From Climacium dendroides (lineage: Eukaryota; Streptophyta; Bryopsida; Hypnales; Climaciaceae): DNA of 64,000 nucleotides. Below the pieces are notes generated by a model, which did not search any database, was not told where the DNA came from, and was given only the letters and a program-made list of their open reading frames with translations. Both the position numbers and the translations under genes were made by a program. The stretch is from the NCBI GenBank assembly GCA_950106755.1, contig CATNNA010000008.1, positions 124,001-188,000 on the forward strand, in the 5' to 3' direction. Below, one piece after another: positions 1-12,900 of the stretch (position 1 is the first letter of the stretch; every line of letters starts with the position of its first letter).

Positions 1-91
1 GTTCCATCGCTGCTACTGCAACCAATTGCATTGAACTTCCGTATCTTTGTTCTACTAATCAGATTATAAAAGATGAACAGGCTAGTGAAAC

Positions 92-3000
92 TTACTTCAC
101 AAGTGGCTCCAAAATGGCAACATTGTTCAGTACATAATTATGTGCTGCATCCCGCAGTGCAGTAGACATTACAAACTGTCGATCTGCACCCTCTACAACT
201 TCTTCAGCATCACCAAATTCCTCCTCTGCATCCCAGACGCGCCTTTTGACAACATCAAATCCTTGCAAATACTCTGTAACAAAGCCAAGGCATTCTTCCT
301 TCAAGTACCCTTCTGCCATGCAAGCCTCTGGTCTAGCCATACTCCGGACATAATTCTTCAATGTTTTCATATACCTTTCAACTGGATACATCCACCTTGT
401 GCTAACAGGCCCACACAAGTCTAATTCTTGGACTAGGTGATATGGAAGGTGTGTCATAATGTCAAAAAAAGACGGTGGGAACTCCATCTCTAGTAGTGCC
501 ATACTTTCAGCCACATCTAATTGAAGAGACTCAAAGTCTGCTGGGTTATAAACCTTCGTACATATTCTCCTAAATACTTTACAAATCCGCATGACGGCCA
601 TATGCGGTTCGGGTTTCAATAGACCCCTCAATGCCAATGGCATCAATTGCTGCATTACCACATGATAATCATGCGATTTGAGGCTTCCAAATTTTTTAGC
701 CTTTATATGCTTCCCAAATGATGAGGAGTATCCTAAAGGAAGCTTCACAGAGGCAATAATGTCTGCAAATTGCTCGTACTCTTTCTCAGAGAGCACATAT
801 CTAGCAGCAGGTTTCAACATTTTACCAACTCTACGAGGATTTGGTATCAACTACAAATGTTTTCGTATACCTCTCCTTTGAAGATCTCGTCGCACCTTCA
901 CCGTATCTTTTTTCCCACTTATTGTTTTTAAGAAATTCTTGGCAAGATTCATCTCGCAGTGCATGACATCTAGTGTATAGCGGATGAGAAGCCTCTGGTC
1001 ACATGAATAGCCTTTGAGTAGTTAGTATGGGATTGACAACGGACATGGAAAGACACATTCACTTGTACATCTCCCTACCAAATGCTTTTATTATCACTTC
1101 ATCTCTGTCTCAAATAGCATGCAACAAGACTCTAATACAATGTAGGCACTTTAGTGTTCACTGCAAACGCTCTTTACAAGCATCTCAAAACAAATATGAC
1201 ACAATTGATAGGCGACTAAAATACATCTGGTTTGCGACTAAAATACAACTGCTATGCAACTAAATCACAACTAATATGCGACTAAAACACAACTAATATG
1301 TGACTACAACACAACTAATATGTGACCAAAACACAACTGATATGCGATTGCAGTACAACTGAAGTGCAACTAAGATACGACTGATAAGCGACTATAATAC
1401 AACTGAAATGCAAGTAATCCATTATCATTCTTCTTGACACTTTAAAAGTACTACTAGTTTGCTACTTAGTCATTCAACTTGAAAGACTACTGCAACTCAC
1501 CTTCCAATACGGCAACCTGAAAAGAATGCTAGACCGCTTCACTCCATGCAATTTGGACGGATCCCCTAGAGCTCCGTCTCTATTTCCTGCTGTTTTCCAA
1601 GTCTTATACTGCTCTGCATATTCCAACTGTTCTTCTACAAATACAATTTTGGGTCTTCCTCGCACTTCCACTTTTCCATCAAAGTGATCCTTTATACGCT
1701 CTGAGCGGTAAGGATGATTAGTAGGCAACCATCTGCGAGTCCCTTGATAAATTTCCTTACATAGCTCCATTGAATGCTCTGCTCCTAAATCAGAACCGCA
1801 CCATGGACACCCTGCATAGCCTTGGTGCGCAAATCCTCCTACCGTCCCATATCCTGGATAGTCATGAATTGTCCACATAAGAACTGCTCTGAGGTTGAAA
1901 GAGCGGGCACCAACTTCTTGTACAACATCATATGCTGGCACTCCTTTCCACAATTCCAGCAATTCATCCACCAAGGGTTCCAGATACACATCAAATACTT
2001 CTGCAGTTACAGATTGCTTTCCAGGAATCAACAAAGCTAACATCATAAAAAAAAATTTGGTGCACAACCAAGGCGGTAAATTATAATTTAGCAAGGTCAC
2101 TGGCCAAGTAGACCAACTTGAACGAGTCTGCTTGAAAGGATTTACTCCATCTGCAGCAAGAGCAAAATGGACATTTCTTGAGTCTTCACCAAAGGTTGGG
2201 TCCACATTTTCATGGAAGTGGCGCCACGCTTTTGAATCGCATGGGTGACGCACTAGATTGTCTCCTCCTGGACGATTGCTTCCATTCTCCAAATGCCATA
2301 GCAACAATTTTGAGAGTGCTGGGCTACGAAACATGCGTTGCAATCTTGGAATGATAGGAAAATGCCTCAAAACTTTCACCGGAAACTTCTTTCTAATTTG
2401 ATCCCTGTACCTTGGATGATTGCACTTTGGACAACTTATAGCACCTTCAAGTTCTCCTCTAAATAGTACACATCCTTTTTCGCATGCATGGATGCTATTG
2501 TAAGCCAATCCTAATTTGCTTGTTAGTCTTCGAGCTGCATAAAAATTCCTAGGCAACGTATTATTCTATGGCAAAATGTGTCCTTGGAGAAGAGTGAATA
2601 ATTCATCAGCAAAATTGTTACTCACCCCATGGACTGTGCACACGTTCATGATAAGGATGGTGGCTGCCAACTTGGTACATTGAGCACCTTCATAGAATTC
2701 ATGCAAAGCCTCTTCCAAAATGTCGGCGTCAAAATTGTTTTGACCTTGAACTTCTGGTTGCTCATTTGTATCACCTACCGGTTCTTCCTGCGACAATGCA
2801 TTTTCGACCTCCAAGTCATCACCTACAGTTGGTCTAGAGTTGCATGCGTTGGTTACATTGTCTGCTACTGTAAAGGCTTCCACTACTGTGTCATGCAAGC
2901 GTTCTTCCATGCCCTCTATGTCATGGAGCCGTTCTTCCATGGGCTCTGAGTTTTCAACGTCTTCAAATAAATTGTCTAGCATATTCCTAGTGTCCACTTG

Positions 3001-3360
3001 ATTATCGACCTGCATTGCTCGACCTTCTGTTGAACTCCAGAAACCAGCCTCCCATTCTTCGTCTGATGTCTCCGGACTCCCAGGTCCTCGCCACACTCGA
3101 AATTTTGAATCTCTGCCGTTTCGGATTAGATGTTCCCTCACAGTGGGAACTATCCACTTCTTGCGACCTTGACATTTACAACAAGGACAACTTATTCTAT
3201 GCAAATTTAAAAACCTAGCTCGCCGATATTCTCTCATCCAAAGTTTGTCATCACGTAGTTGCTTTCGCCTCTCATCTGTGACTTGTATATAGTCGTCTTC
3301 TCTATCCATCCCACTTTGGCAAAATTTCCAATGTCGCAAAGGAACTAAAATTAGTTTCAA
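92..3360 (-). pseudogene. CACTA-A TNP2-type transposase (decayed, two exons visible)
   Basis: Exon 1 (3360 to about 1501) carries the N-terminal transposase-associated zinc-binding region (CPCCKCQGRKKW), an acidic linker, then the Transposase_21/TNP2 core (RHFPIIPRLQRMF, ADGVNPFKQTRSSWSTWP, GYAGCPWCG, HPYR). It ends ...LPYWK at a GT donor, the same place as in CACTA-B. Exon 2 (about 994-92) holds DVMHCEMNLAKN and DUF4218 (DIMTHLPYHLVQEL, GPVSTRWMYPVERYMK). In-frame TAGs interrupt it at 2566-2568 and 851-853. By alignment with the CACTA-B paralogue the second lies where a Gln stands (WLQ). The real start may be the ATG of MDREDDYIQV, about 16 codons inside. The DUF4216 end is not seen; the window edge cuts the locus. 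Confidence 0.85.
1187..1412. repeat. 22-23 bp tandem array inside the CACTA-A transposase intron
   Basis: About nine degenerate copies of a unit like TGCGACTAAAACACAACTAATA lie in the intron between the two transposase exons. On the reverse strand the unit reads AGTTGTGTTTTAGTCGCAT. That is close to the AGTTGCATTCTAGTTGCAC unit of the subterminal array at 27160-28460, so both probably belong to the same class of transposase-binding repeats. Confidence 0.7.
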
Positions 3361-4705
3361 AATGCACTTATATCCTCGAAATGGACTAAATTAGGGTTTG
3401 GAAGAAGAAACCCTAAACCTTCTCCAATACAACCAAAATCTCCAAAAGAAAGAATATCATTGTCATACGACATGAAAACTAAGTACTCTTGTTCACCTTC
3501 TTCTGTTGGTGAGACATTTCAGTCACTCCTGGAGGCTACGTACACCAACGCCTTTCAACTGTGAAGTAGTCTGTACGTACCTCAATAACTTCTCGAGCAA
3601 ATGACTTTCTATCCTTCTCCAGTTTTGCTTTGTAGAACTACGAATGGGTGAAGTGGGGCGACTTCTGTCCACAGTTTCCATCCTCTACCGACACAATTTT
3701 CATTACGGGGAGTGGCTTAGATAGAAAGCATGTGTCATGACAGAGGGTTTCCCGTTGGGATCACTGAACGGTAAACTTGAGGTACAAAGTGTAACATCTT
3801 ACCATACAAATTGAGTCTTCTGTGTATTGAATCGACCGTCTTTTGTCAAAATTTGTCACCCTCTCCCTCTCCCATTATCGGAACCTCTCCATTCCTCGTG
3901 CATACTTTTTTACGAAGTCACATACCTCCATATTGAAGATTGAAAAACTTGTTCCCTTGATTTTCAACTTCCAGGAAGCTTTCACACAGTTTTCCCGATG
4001 CTTCATTTTGATTTTCTGTGTGTTTAATGTTTGTACCTGCTTTGTGTCGTGTTTGGTTTCCGTGTGCCTTTCCTCTGCTACATTTGAAAGATGTCTGAGG
4101 GTTCGAGAAATCAAAATTTGTCAAGGGATAGTATTGAGGAAAGATACCCTCTCCGAGCTTCTGTTCACTTGTCTTCTTGGAGCACTGGCTGCAATGCACG
4201 AAATGAACCACATAGCGAAGTCTGCACTACTATTTCGAAGCAGGTAAGTCGACATTCTGCTTTCTATGTGACTTCCAAGATAGGAGTAACAGTAATTCCA
4301 TTCTATCTACTGTACATAATGTCCTTTTATTGCCTACTTATTTCTCATTGCTACGTTTTACTTGTTCTTGTAATCTGCATTTAGGGAAAAAACGGAGTAT
4401 CTTAGCCCTGTGCTCTGAAGTGGTGCTTTTTCAGCTAAATCGTGTCTGCTGTACTTTGTGAAATCGTTTGTAAGTGTTTATTTGTAACGTGATTCGTTTC
4501 TGTGTACGTTGAGAAGCACAAATTCGAATTGTTTTTACATTGTGTGTGTATATATGCACTGTATTCCTTGTCTTAAAGCAGAGATCTAATCCAGCTGCCG
4601 GTGGTTTTAATATTTGGATGTTTTTTTATGTTTTTCTTATGGGTAAGTTTAGGTCTCAGCGAGAATAAAGCAGATTATCACTTCTTTGACACTCGGGCTT
4701 TGCAG
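3361..4705. other. Region between transposase and UPF1 fragment; no supported gene
   Basis: A short open stretch starting with ATG at 4091 and ending at a plausible GTAAGT donor near 4242 could be an exon of captured DNA, but its product is not recognised. Nothing else is supported. The stretch just upstream of 3360 (AT-rich, 3361-3900) should contain the divergent transposase promoter. Confidence 0.3.
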
Positions 4706-5669
4706 GGTGTACCTATTGATGTGAATCACAATTTCAATGTGGACTTCGTTTGGAAAAGCAACAGTTTTGATTGGATGCAAGTTGCGATGAAGACATGTGC
4801 TGTCGATGAACCGAGTATCAGTGGGTAATCCCTCAATACTTTTATTGAGGTGTTTGGGTTCCTTATGTGAAATTTATTCATTCTATAAATTTTTCCATAA
4901 CGAATACACTATTCTCTCCCAAGTGTTTTATTGTTGCACAGTTCATAAACTACTTTCTCTAAGATATACGCTCTGTTCTTGCAGATATATCTATCATCGT
5001 CTTGTTGGTCATGAAGTACACATGCAAATAGTTCGGAATACACTGCCATGGCGATTTGGAGCTCCTGCACTTCCAGAACTCAATGCTTCATAGGTATGGT
5101 TGAGTCACCTTACTTTTGTTAAACAGGTTACGAATCATAATGTACTGGGTTCTATTTTTGACGTATAGCTACAAATTCAACATGGTATTATGCATGGTCT
5201 GTCTTTGAGGATATTAAGGTAATTGGAAATAATGTAGCTCACCATCCTTGTTGTAAGTCTGTAAATACTTTTTTGGTTACTTTTGTCCAGGTTGTAAGAT
5301 TGTGTGCGAAGTCAAAAGAGGCAGTTAGCTCTCCTGTGGAGCACTTAACACTTCATTACCAAGTAAGTCTTGTTGCTTGCTTTGTTTTAACTAATCAAAT
5401 CCTCCTTTGAGTGCTTGGCTGATGTGTTACGTCTGGCATGTCTTTGACTTGTTCTTGCAAGTGTAAATGTAAATGTAAATAGTATCAGCAATACCTTGCA
5501 TGCTTGAGATTTGTGGTTATGTTTTAACCTTAGGTCTGAGAAGGAAGTTTCGATTGCTCATTCCAGATATTTGAATTTGGTACATTTGTGTTGATGTCAT
5601 AGGTTCGTCAGTTGGACACCACGGACAAAAGTGAGCTGCACAAACTGCAGCTCTTGAAGGATGAACTAG
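4706..5669 (+). pseudogene. UPF1: Captured UPF1 (RENT1) RNA helicase gene fragment with introns
   Basis: Four exon-like blocks with GT-AG boundaries match plant UPF1, the superfamily 1 helicase of nonsense-mediated decay. They are 4706-4824 (GVPIDVNHNFNVDFVWKS...), 4985-5093 (YIYHRLVGHEV...FGAPALPELNAS), 5291-5362 (VVRLCAKSKEAVSSPVEHL) and 5603-5669 (VRQLDTTDKSELHKLQ). The family sequence between NASQ and VVRLCAK, which carries the Walker A loop (GPPGTGKT), is absent; only 197 bp of intron-like DNA lies there. The second block ends in TAG exactly where the family has Gln. Two family Arg positions are Trp (DWMQ, LPWRFG), consistent with CGG to TGG. N- and C-terminal parts of UPF1 are missing. 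It cannot encode a helicase. Assignment rests on recalled family sequence and is strong. Confidence 0.88.
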
Positions 5670-7258
5670 GTAATTACATCTTCTCCGTGCGAATGCTGTG
5701 TCTTTACTAGCACGGTTCTGAGAATTTTGTAGTCTGCGTGTGGGAAACTCTCGAAGCTGCATCGGGTGATTAACACTGGTTCCTTGATTGTCTTAACCTG
5801 GTTTACGATTGAATTGTTGCTAGATTGAGTTGATTCCTATTTCTGCTTCAACTCCAATAAGGTAATTCGGTGGCACAAATTTGGATTTTCCTTTTGCCAA
5901 TTTTCCCTTATTCCCTGTTCCTAGTGAAAATTCATTGATATGCCGAAAGAGATGCATGGTTAATTCATCTAAGGACACCCGCTTTTGGTAGACACAGTAA
6001 GTTACGTTGTGTTCAATCTTCTCTAATGATGATTAATTAAGGGTCTCAAATGAAGGGCACCATAGCTTTAAATCATCCAGCCTTGCTTATGGGAGATAGC
6101 TTGCCCTCCTTTATTTAATATGTAGTTTCCACCCACCATTGAGATTAAGCTACGTCTAATGTGAAAGTCGAGATTTGTGCAGAGACGTAAAATTTCGAGT
6201 CGAGAATGGCAAAGAATGCTATTTTCATTACGAGACTGTACTTTGACGGTAGCAGACATCACCAAAGGTCTACATCTTGAAAGGAACCACATGCTAAAAA
6301 ACAAGGTTCTGTGATAAAAACATGCTCTTCTTATCCAATTCTTGATGCTTCCCTAACTTGAGGTTATGTAACGGTAGTATGATTGTGTGCACTGACTGCA
6401 CTCATCTTCAAGATACTCAGGCCTTCTGTATGAATGCTGTTCTCAGAGCCGTTGATTGTGCCCTCACCCAACTTGCATAAACTAAAACTTCCTTCAGTAC
6501 CTTACCTCACCCGGCTGAAACTACAGTACAAATGGAGGTCAAATCAGAGTACAACCCACCCAGTTACTGCAACCACCGTGACTGTGCCGGAACTACCCCA
6601 TTGCAGTGGATGTATCGCAATCAGATTCCAAAATGCATTCACACGGAGTGTGGTTGATTCCAATCAATGCTCTTGCACCTTTCCAAGGCCACTATTGCAC
6701 AACAGCAGCTCGGGCAACAGCTATGGCTTTTTTCAGCATCCACCGAATCATTCAAGCGCTGGAGAATAGTGGCATTGTCATTGTAATTCACCCCATATAG
6801 ACTTCCACCGTGCACACTTGGAAACACGCTGACGGCAGTTTTGGAATAGCCCAGTTGATTATTTGAGCTTGGATGCATGCCATCGCCTGCAGGGACTCAT
6901 AATTCCACGACCTCGGAGGTCCTTGATCACTCTGCATCTTCTGGCACTGCAGCTGAGCTGAGCATTTGGGCAATCTACAGAGAAAGCTGTGCAGACATGC
7001 CTTTGCATTTGTTGGATGTAGTTGTAAGTCCATGTACTAACGGATTGTGTCGTGGCAGATTATTGCAGAGCTTGACAGCTTCGTTTTCTGTGAAAAGGTG
7101 CTCGCCATTGCTGCAGCTGCAGTTGAGCTGTTCATGGAGATACTGTCCGGATTGTGACACTCGATCTTCGTCTCTTAATCTTGAGATTCTGACACCTCGC
7201 ATTAACTGGAGCGCTCTTGCTTTGTGATCATTCTGTTGATCTGTGCTAAATTCTGGAT
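5670..7258. other. Between UPF1 and pectinesterase fragments; nothing supported
   Basis: No coding region with family resemblance or consistent splice structure was found. Several short open frames on both strands overlap each other and look like chance. The last few hundred bases may hold captured 5' flank of the pectinesterase gene. Confidence 0.4.
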
Positions 7259-7868
7259 ATGGCACCCCATGATAGAGTGATGATGCTCTGGCTAGATCTC
7301 CTCGTGCTGCTTCTCTTTGTCTCGCTCTGTTCCGGTGAAAGCCATACAGAATTTGTCAGGGGAAGCTTCAGCAATAAAAATGTGGAACCTGAAACTTTGA
7401 GGAAAAGGGAGGATGATCACACGAAAGTTGTGAATCCCGGAGGAAATCACTTGTATGTGTCCAAGACGGGGAACGCGAATTCCAATAGAATTCAAGCTGC
7501 CATCGATAGTATTCCGGAGTACAATGAGCAGTGGGTTGAGATTGACATTGCGGCCGGCGTGTACTAGTAAGTCCCCCTCCAAGGTCGTTGTTTGAAACTT
7601 TTTGTGAGAATCAATGGCAACTATTGTCAAGGAAATTGGAGTGTGTGAATTCATAAATTTCTTGCAATAGGTTGACCTAGGATTTCATGTTTTCTGCAGT
7701 GAGAAAGTAATCATCCCTTACAACAAGCCGTTCATCTCGTTGCAAGCAACTGGATTGACGGTCAAAACAATTATCAACTCCGAAACCGCCAGCAAGAGCG
7801 GGACTGCGGATAGCGCCACGTTCACAGTCTGGGCCCCAAATTTCGTCGCCAGAGGCCTTGGTTTCGTA
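7259..7868 (+). pseudogene. Pectinesterase gene, first two exons (5' part)
   Basis: Exon 1 (7259-7566) starts with ATG and encodes a hydrophobic signal-peptide-like segment (residues about 8-25), then NHLYVSKTGNANSN and IQAAIDSIPEYNEQWVEIDIA, the N-terminal beta-helix start of plant pectin methylesterases. Exon 2 (7700-7868) continues EKVIIPYNKPFISLQATG and ends FVARGLGFV at a GT donor. Splice phases agree (GVY-Y-EKV). The enzyme would de-esterify cell-wall homogalacturonan. The next exon is at 20692, beyond the nested CACTA-B. Exons with the catalytic Gln/Asp/Asp/Arg residues are not found, so this is a truncated copy, most simply a fragment captured by CACTA-A. Confidence 0.85.
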
Positions 7869-7984
7869 GTGAGCAGGCTTTTATCATTATGGTTACTTCG
7901 GTAGCTACAACACGACTTTCTTTGAATTTGACTACAGAATTGCATTGTCCTCCATAACATCAATCATTAAGCTAGGTCGCCATT

Positions 7985-8250
7985 CACTATAAGAAAACTG
8001 CGTTTTGGGGTTGTTTTCCAAAAACGTATAGTTGTTTTTTTAGACATCACTACGTCACTTGATTGACAACCAGTGGAGTCTGAATTTTGTGCAATGTCGG
8101 AGAAGACGGGCTACGTTTTTAGAAAAACACGTTCACGTCACGAAAAACATGCCTATTTTGGGTGATGTTGAAAAAAACATGACAAAAATTTTCCGGACAT
8201 CTACAACAAGTTAAGTCCACGTCAGCAACTGCGTTTGTTTTCACTGCGTC
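7985..8250. repeat. CACTA-B left terminal and subterminal region
   Basis: After the CACTA terminus come spaced motifs sharing ACGTCA or its complement (TACGTCACTT, TTCACGTCACG, CCACGTCAGC, AGACGTCGAT). They mirror the denser array at the other end and are probably binding sites for an element-encoded protein. Confidence 0.6.
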
Positions 8251-8728
8251 AGACGTCGATCCAGTCACTGCTGACTGCGAGTAGACGCTGCCCTAAGCCA
8301 AAAAAGGCAGGGAAGGGCAGGTGCTCCCAAGGAAGACCCAAAAAAGGGCTTGGATGAATTGGATGGATGTTTCAAGGTATAGGTGCAGGGCTGATTATGG
8401 ATTTTTGGGTGTTTCTTATATAGACTTTTATAGTGACCACAACATGTATAACAAATTGTAAAATGGATGGGAACATAGTCTACTTCATTCTTAAAAGATG
8501 TCAACATAGTTTAAAATTTATTTGGCAAAATTTTCACTAAAAAAATGTAATAAAATTACATTTACAAGAGAAAGATGTTTGCAATTATTAATAACATTTG
8601 TGGACAATAAAGGTTTGTCAAAGAATGGATGCACTAGGCAAATGATGCTAATTGCATCTACAATATCAAACATGGAAGGTTAAATATTTTGCTTTACATT
8701 CTTTCACACTCATAGGATTCATCAAATG

Positions 8729-9233
8729 AATGACTTTTGAAATAATGTGGTCTTCTTCATTTTTTGGCTTTGGATTCCTTGAATTAGTTTCAAAGGCTTT
8801 TTCAAATAAACAAAGTGAACCCTTTTCCCGGATTTTATCATCCTATACCAATATTTTTTCTGGGTGCATATTTTTTTTGGCTTTCTCTATTTCACTTTTC
8901 GATTGAGAATATGCATGTATAGACTAAAGACTTGGCATTTTCTTCCAAGGCCAAATTGCCATGTACCCTTCATTTTCCCTCTTCCTTGAAAAAAAAAATA
9001 ATGTCACTAGACATGGAGCCCTTTGAAATAATGTAGCCTTCTTCATTTTTTGGCTTTAGAGTCCTTCAATTAGTTTCAAAATCTTTTTCAAATAAAAAAA
9101 TTAAAGTGAACCCTTTTCCCGGGTTTTACCATCCTATACCAATTTTTTTTTTGGTTTGCATATTTTTTTTGGCTTTCTCTATTTCACTTTTCGATTGAGA
9201 ATATGCATGTGTAGAATAAAGACATGGCATTTT
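8729..9233. repeat. Diverged direct duplication, unit about 215 bp
   Basis: The blocks 8729-8942 and 9021-9233 share long stretches, including GTGAACCCTTTTCCCGG, CATCCTATACCAAT and TTTCACTTTTCGATTGAGAA, in the same orientation about 290 bp apart. The DNA is AT-rich and non-coding. No gene is seen from 8250 to 9917. Confidence 0.75.
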
Positions 9234-9917
9234 TTTTAATTGATTTAATTGTTTTATTTTCCATTATTTTTTTATATGAATGTCAGTCGTACCTACCTAT
9301 AGTAGACATCACATGGACTTTTGCATGTCAAATTGATATGTAACATTATTTTTTCTTCATTTCTAACCATACCTTTGAGAAACCCTTCTTTCTTAAGTTC
9401 ATTTTTACAATTTTTTTGTAGACAACTCTTTTCTCTTTTTCTATGGTACAAGAAAAATGTAGAGGCACTTGGAAGTGAAAATGTCCATGCAAACATGGTG
9501 AATTGCTAATGTGGAAGTGGAAATGAACAACAATTTCTCAAACATATCTTACCCTCATAAACATGGAAAATTAGATGTTATGCTCATTTACAGCATGCAT
9601 GTCATGCACTAATACTAAACCTATCAATGAGGATGCCAACTTAGACGTCTCTTGAAATTGTTTTCTTCTCACAGAAGACATCTTATGCTACATTCCGCTG
9701 GACAAGGCAGCTCTACTTCTGCGATTTCAGTTCTTGAACTCTATGCTTCTTCTTCCAATTCTGAAGCTTCCTCTTCTTCTCTATTGTCCTCCCTTGCTAC
9801 TGAAACAAAGACGCCACCATCTGCAGCTGCTTGTCTTACAGGATCTAAGTCAAGCATCTGCGGTTGGAGCCCAACAAAGTTTGAGTCCCGACCCACATCT
9901 ATCACACTAGGAATTGG

Positions 9918-12900
9918 CTAGTGCACCTCTAATTGCCCACGTCTTCCCCTAACGTCTGTACAGCATACTATTTTCCAGCCTTGTCTTCCTGGATCATCAG
10001 AAAAAAAACTTGTTGTACATGCAACGGGAATGCAAATGAGTCCACATGCACTCGGCCATCCAAGCGGTTGAAGTTTGCCATGCTGAAGCCATATTGATCC
10101 CTCTTCATGTTTGGAAAGTGAGGATCTCGACTCTGCTGAATCCAATCACATACAAGGATTGTGGTGCAATGATTCCTGTAGTCAAGCTCTAGAATCTCTT
10201 CGATGTAGCCCACGTACTCATTGGTTCTCTCTAGGGGTTGGCCATTGCGAACCCCCCATCGAAGTTGTTGAGAGAAAGAAGCCACAACACCTGAATCGCG
10301 TGTTACTAGTCCAGCTTCTGCACTACGCACGCGCAAGTGCATTCCAAATGCATACATTTGGCGGTGCGCGATAGCAAATCTCTGTGGTGGTTGGCTATAT
10401 TGCACAATATCCAAATGAACATTTTCACCTTCATCTTGAAGCATTTTTACTTTTGTTGTCAACCAATTAGAGAAAGGAGGCAAGTCAAGCAATTCAATTG
10501 GATAATGCACGGCCATTGTAGGGTGTCGTCGCCTGAAGTCCCTTCTAAATATTTCCCTCTCCTGCCATCTTTGTGTTCTTGCAGCAATGTACTCCCTGCA
10601 TGCAAGTATACCAAAAATTAGCAAAACTAGTAGAAGAGATGGCTCAGGTGGCTCCTGTCTGCACAGGCGTTGACATGTATCGCCATGTCTGATCTGATGT
10701 CCAATTTCTCTATTCTGTGTCATGCCCTATGTCCCCAAATACATCAAAACAGACATCCTCTTTGACAAATGACGAGGACATGTTCCTCTGCCTTTGTCTA
10801 ATACAACATTGACCTGAACAACAAAGGACCTACTGTATGAAAAGGTCATGGACTGCATGATCCCAAGATGCTTATAGAAGCTACATATATTTTGACTTTG
10901 GGAGACAAAGAATTCGTCACACTCACTGGTGCCATTCTTTGAGACATACTGCATTGTCTAAGACAAAAGCATGTGCGAAGCCACGAAACTGATCGGACAT
11001 CTTATGCTTCCGCTTGCAATTTGAACGCAGAATTTCATCATTCATGGTTGCATCCTCATCTGGGTTCCATACGCAGTGGGATGTTCCTCTATATTGTCTC
11101 ATGTACTTTGTGCAAAAAACAAGTGTGTCCTCCATTTGGTACCCTTCTGCAATGCTACCTTCAGGATGCGCAAATGTTCTTACATAATCCTTCAATGTCT
11201 TCATGTAGTACTCAATAGGGTACATCCACCTGCAATGAACTGGGCCACATTTGAACAACTGTTGAACCAAATGTGTCGGAAGGTGAGTCATGATGTTTAG
11301 AAACGTTGTTGGAAACTCCTTCTCCAACACGCAAGTGGCCATGACAACATCGCGCATCATTTCCTCCTCATCAGCTTCATGTACCTCTTTGGCACAGAGG
11401 CGCTGGAAAACTCTACTCATTTTTATTATAGCCAAACGTACGGTTTCATCCAAGACACCACGAACCGCTAGGGGAAGGATCTACCAATGACATTGCACAC
11501 ATACACAATAATCAGTTTAGATTATGACCAGGGGCAGTGTAGAACAATGATAGAAGTCATTAGGCATTAGCCCTAACATGCACGAGCATTAGAATCAAAA
11601 ACATTGGTACCCACGTCAATTGTAATGTTTGAGCAGATCCAGCTACGTGTTTATTTTGACATCACATTTGTGAGAGTGGTGTCATTTGGTATGTTTGAAG
11701 GAACATACTTTTGGATTCTGAGAGTAAAATCTACTTTTTGCACAATGACCACTTTATCAAAATTTCCAACAAGAGAGCTTTTTCAAGGTACCTGTTGCAT
11801 TAGTACATGATAATCATGTGTCTTCATGTATTGTAATTTTCCGTCCACCAAGCGCTTGTGAATGCTTCCCACATAGTTTGTGGGAGTTCTAATGTTCGAT
11901 ACAATTGCAATGAACTCCCTTCGTTCATTAGGATTCAAGATGAATGGGGCATGTGGCATATAGAATTGGTCTTGCTGTCTTTGTGGGGCTTGCAACCAAA
12001 TCTCTTCCCGAATGCCTAGGTCCTCAGCATCCCTCCGACTTCCTGGACTATCATTCATTCCAAGTAAAGTCTTGACAATGTTTTCACACAAGTTCTTCTC
12101 ACAATGCATGGGATCAAGGACGTGGCGTTCCAACAAGTTCTGCAATCACAGACGCAATAATTCAACGCAAACATTTGTCAGTGAACTTACATTACAAAGC
12201 AACCTAAACTTACAGTTCAAATGCTCATGTCCAAACAGTAGCCTCCAATGACGTCCATTCCAACAGTCTCTGTGACATCATACTAGATTAGACATGCCAC
12301 ATACAACATGTGCATGTCTACACTTGTTGCATGCGTCGTCTACCTTGACGTCCTTAGCGTACAAAACATGTCAGAGACTTTATGTTTTACCTTCCAATAA
12401 TCAAACTCATAGAAAGCACTCAAACGCTTCACCCCAGTTGTATGCACTGGATCATCAGGTCCATTCTCTTTTCCGCCCATATCCAAGTATGATTGTCGCC
12501 ATGCCGCATAGCGAATGACATCTTGCCCCGACATGATCCTTGGCACGCAACGGTGCTCCACCTTGCCATTAAATCTTCTATTCCGTCGATAAGGGTGGTT
12601 GCAAGGTAAATAACGACGGGCTCCACCATATACAATCTTCGAACCCCTTGTGCGTCCATTATGGAGCACATCACCTGTCTTTGCCATGCGTGAATCTGTA
12701 TCTGGTCCACAAGAAGGGCAGCCCCTATAGCCCTTGCAACAAAGTCCTGAAATCAACCCTAAAGTTGGGAAATCTGAGATTGTCCAGAATAGCAATACGC
12801 GCAATGTAAAACTTCGACTTCCTATGGGTTGGGAGAAATCTTGGGCTCCAACACCATGCCACAATTCATGCAACTCATTTAGTAGGGGGCGCATGAAGAC

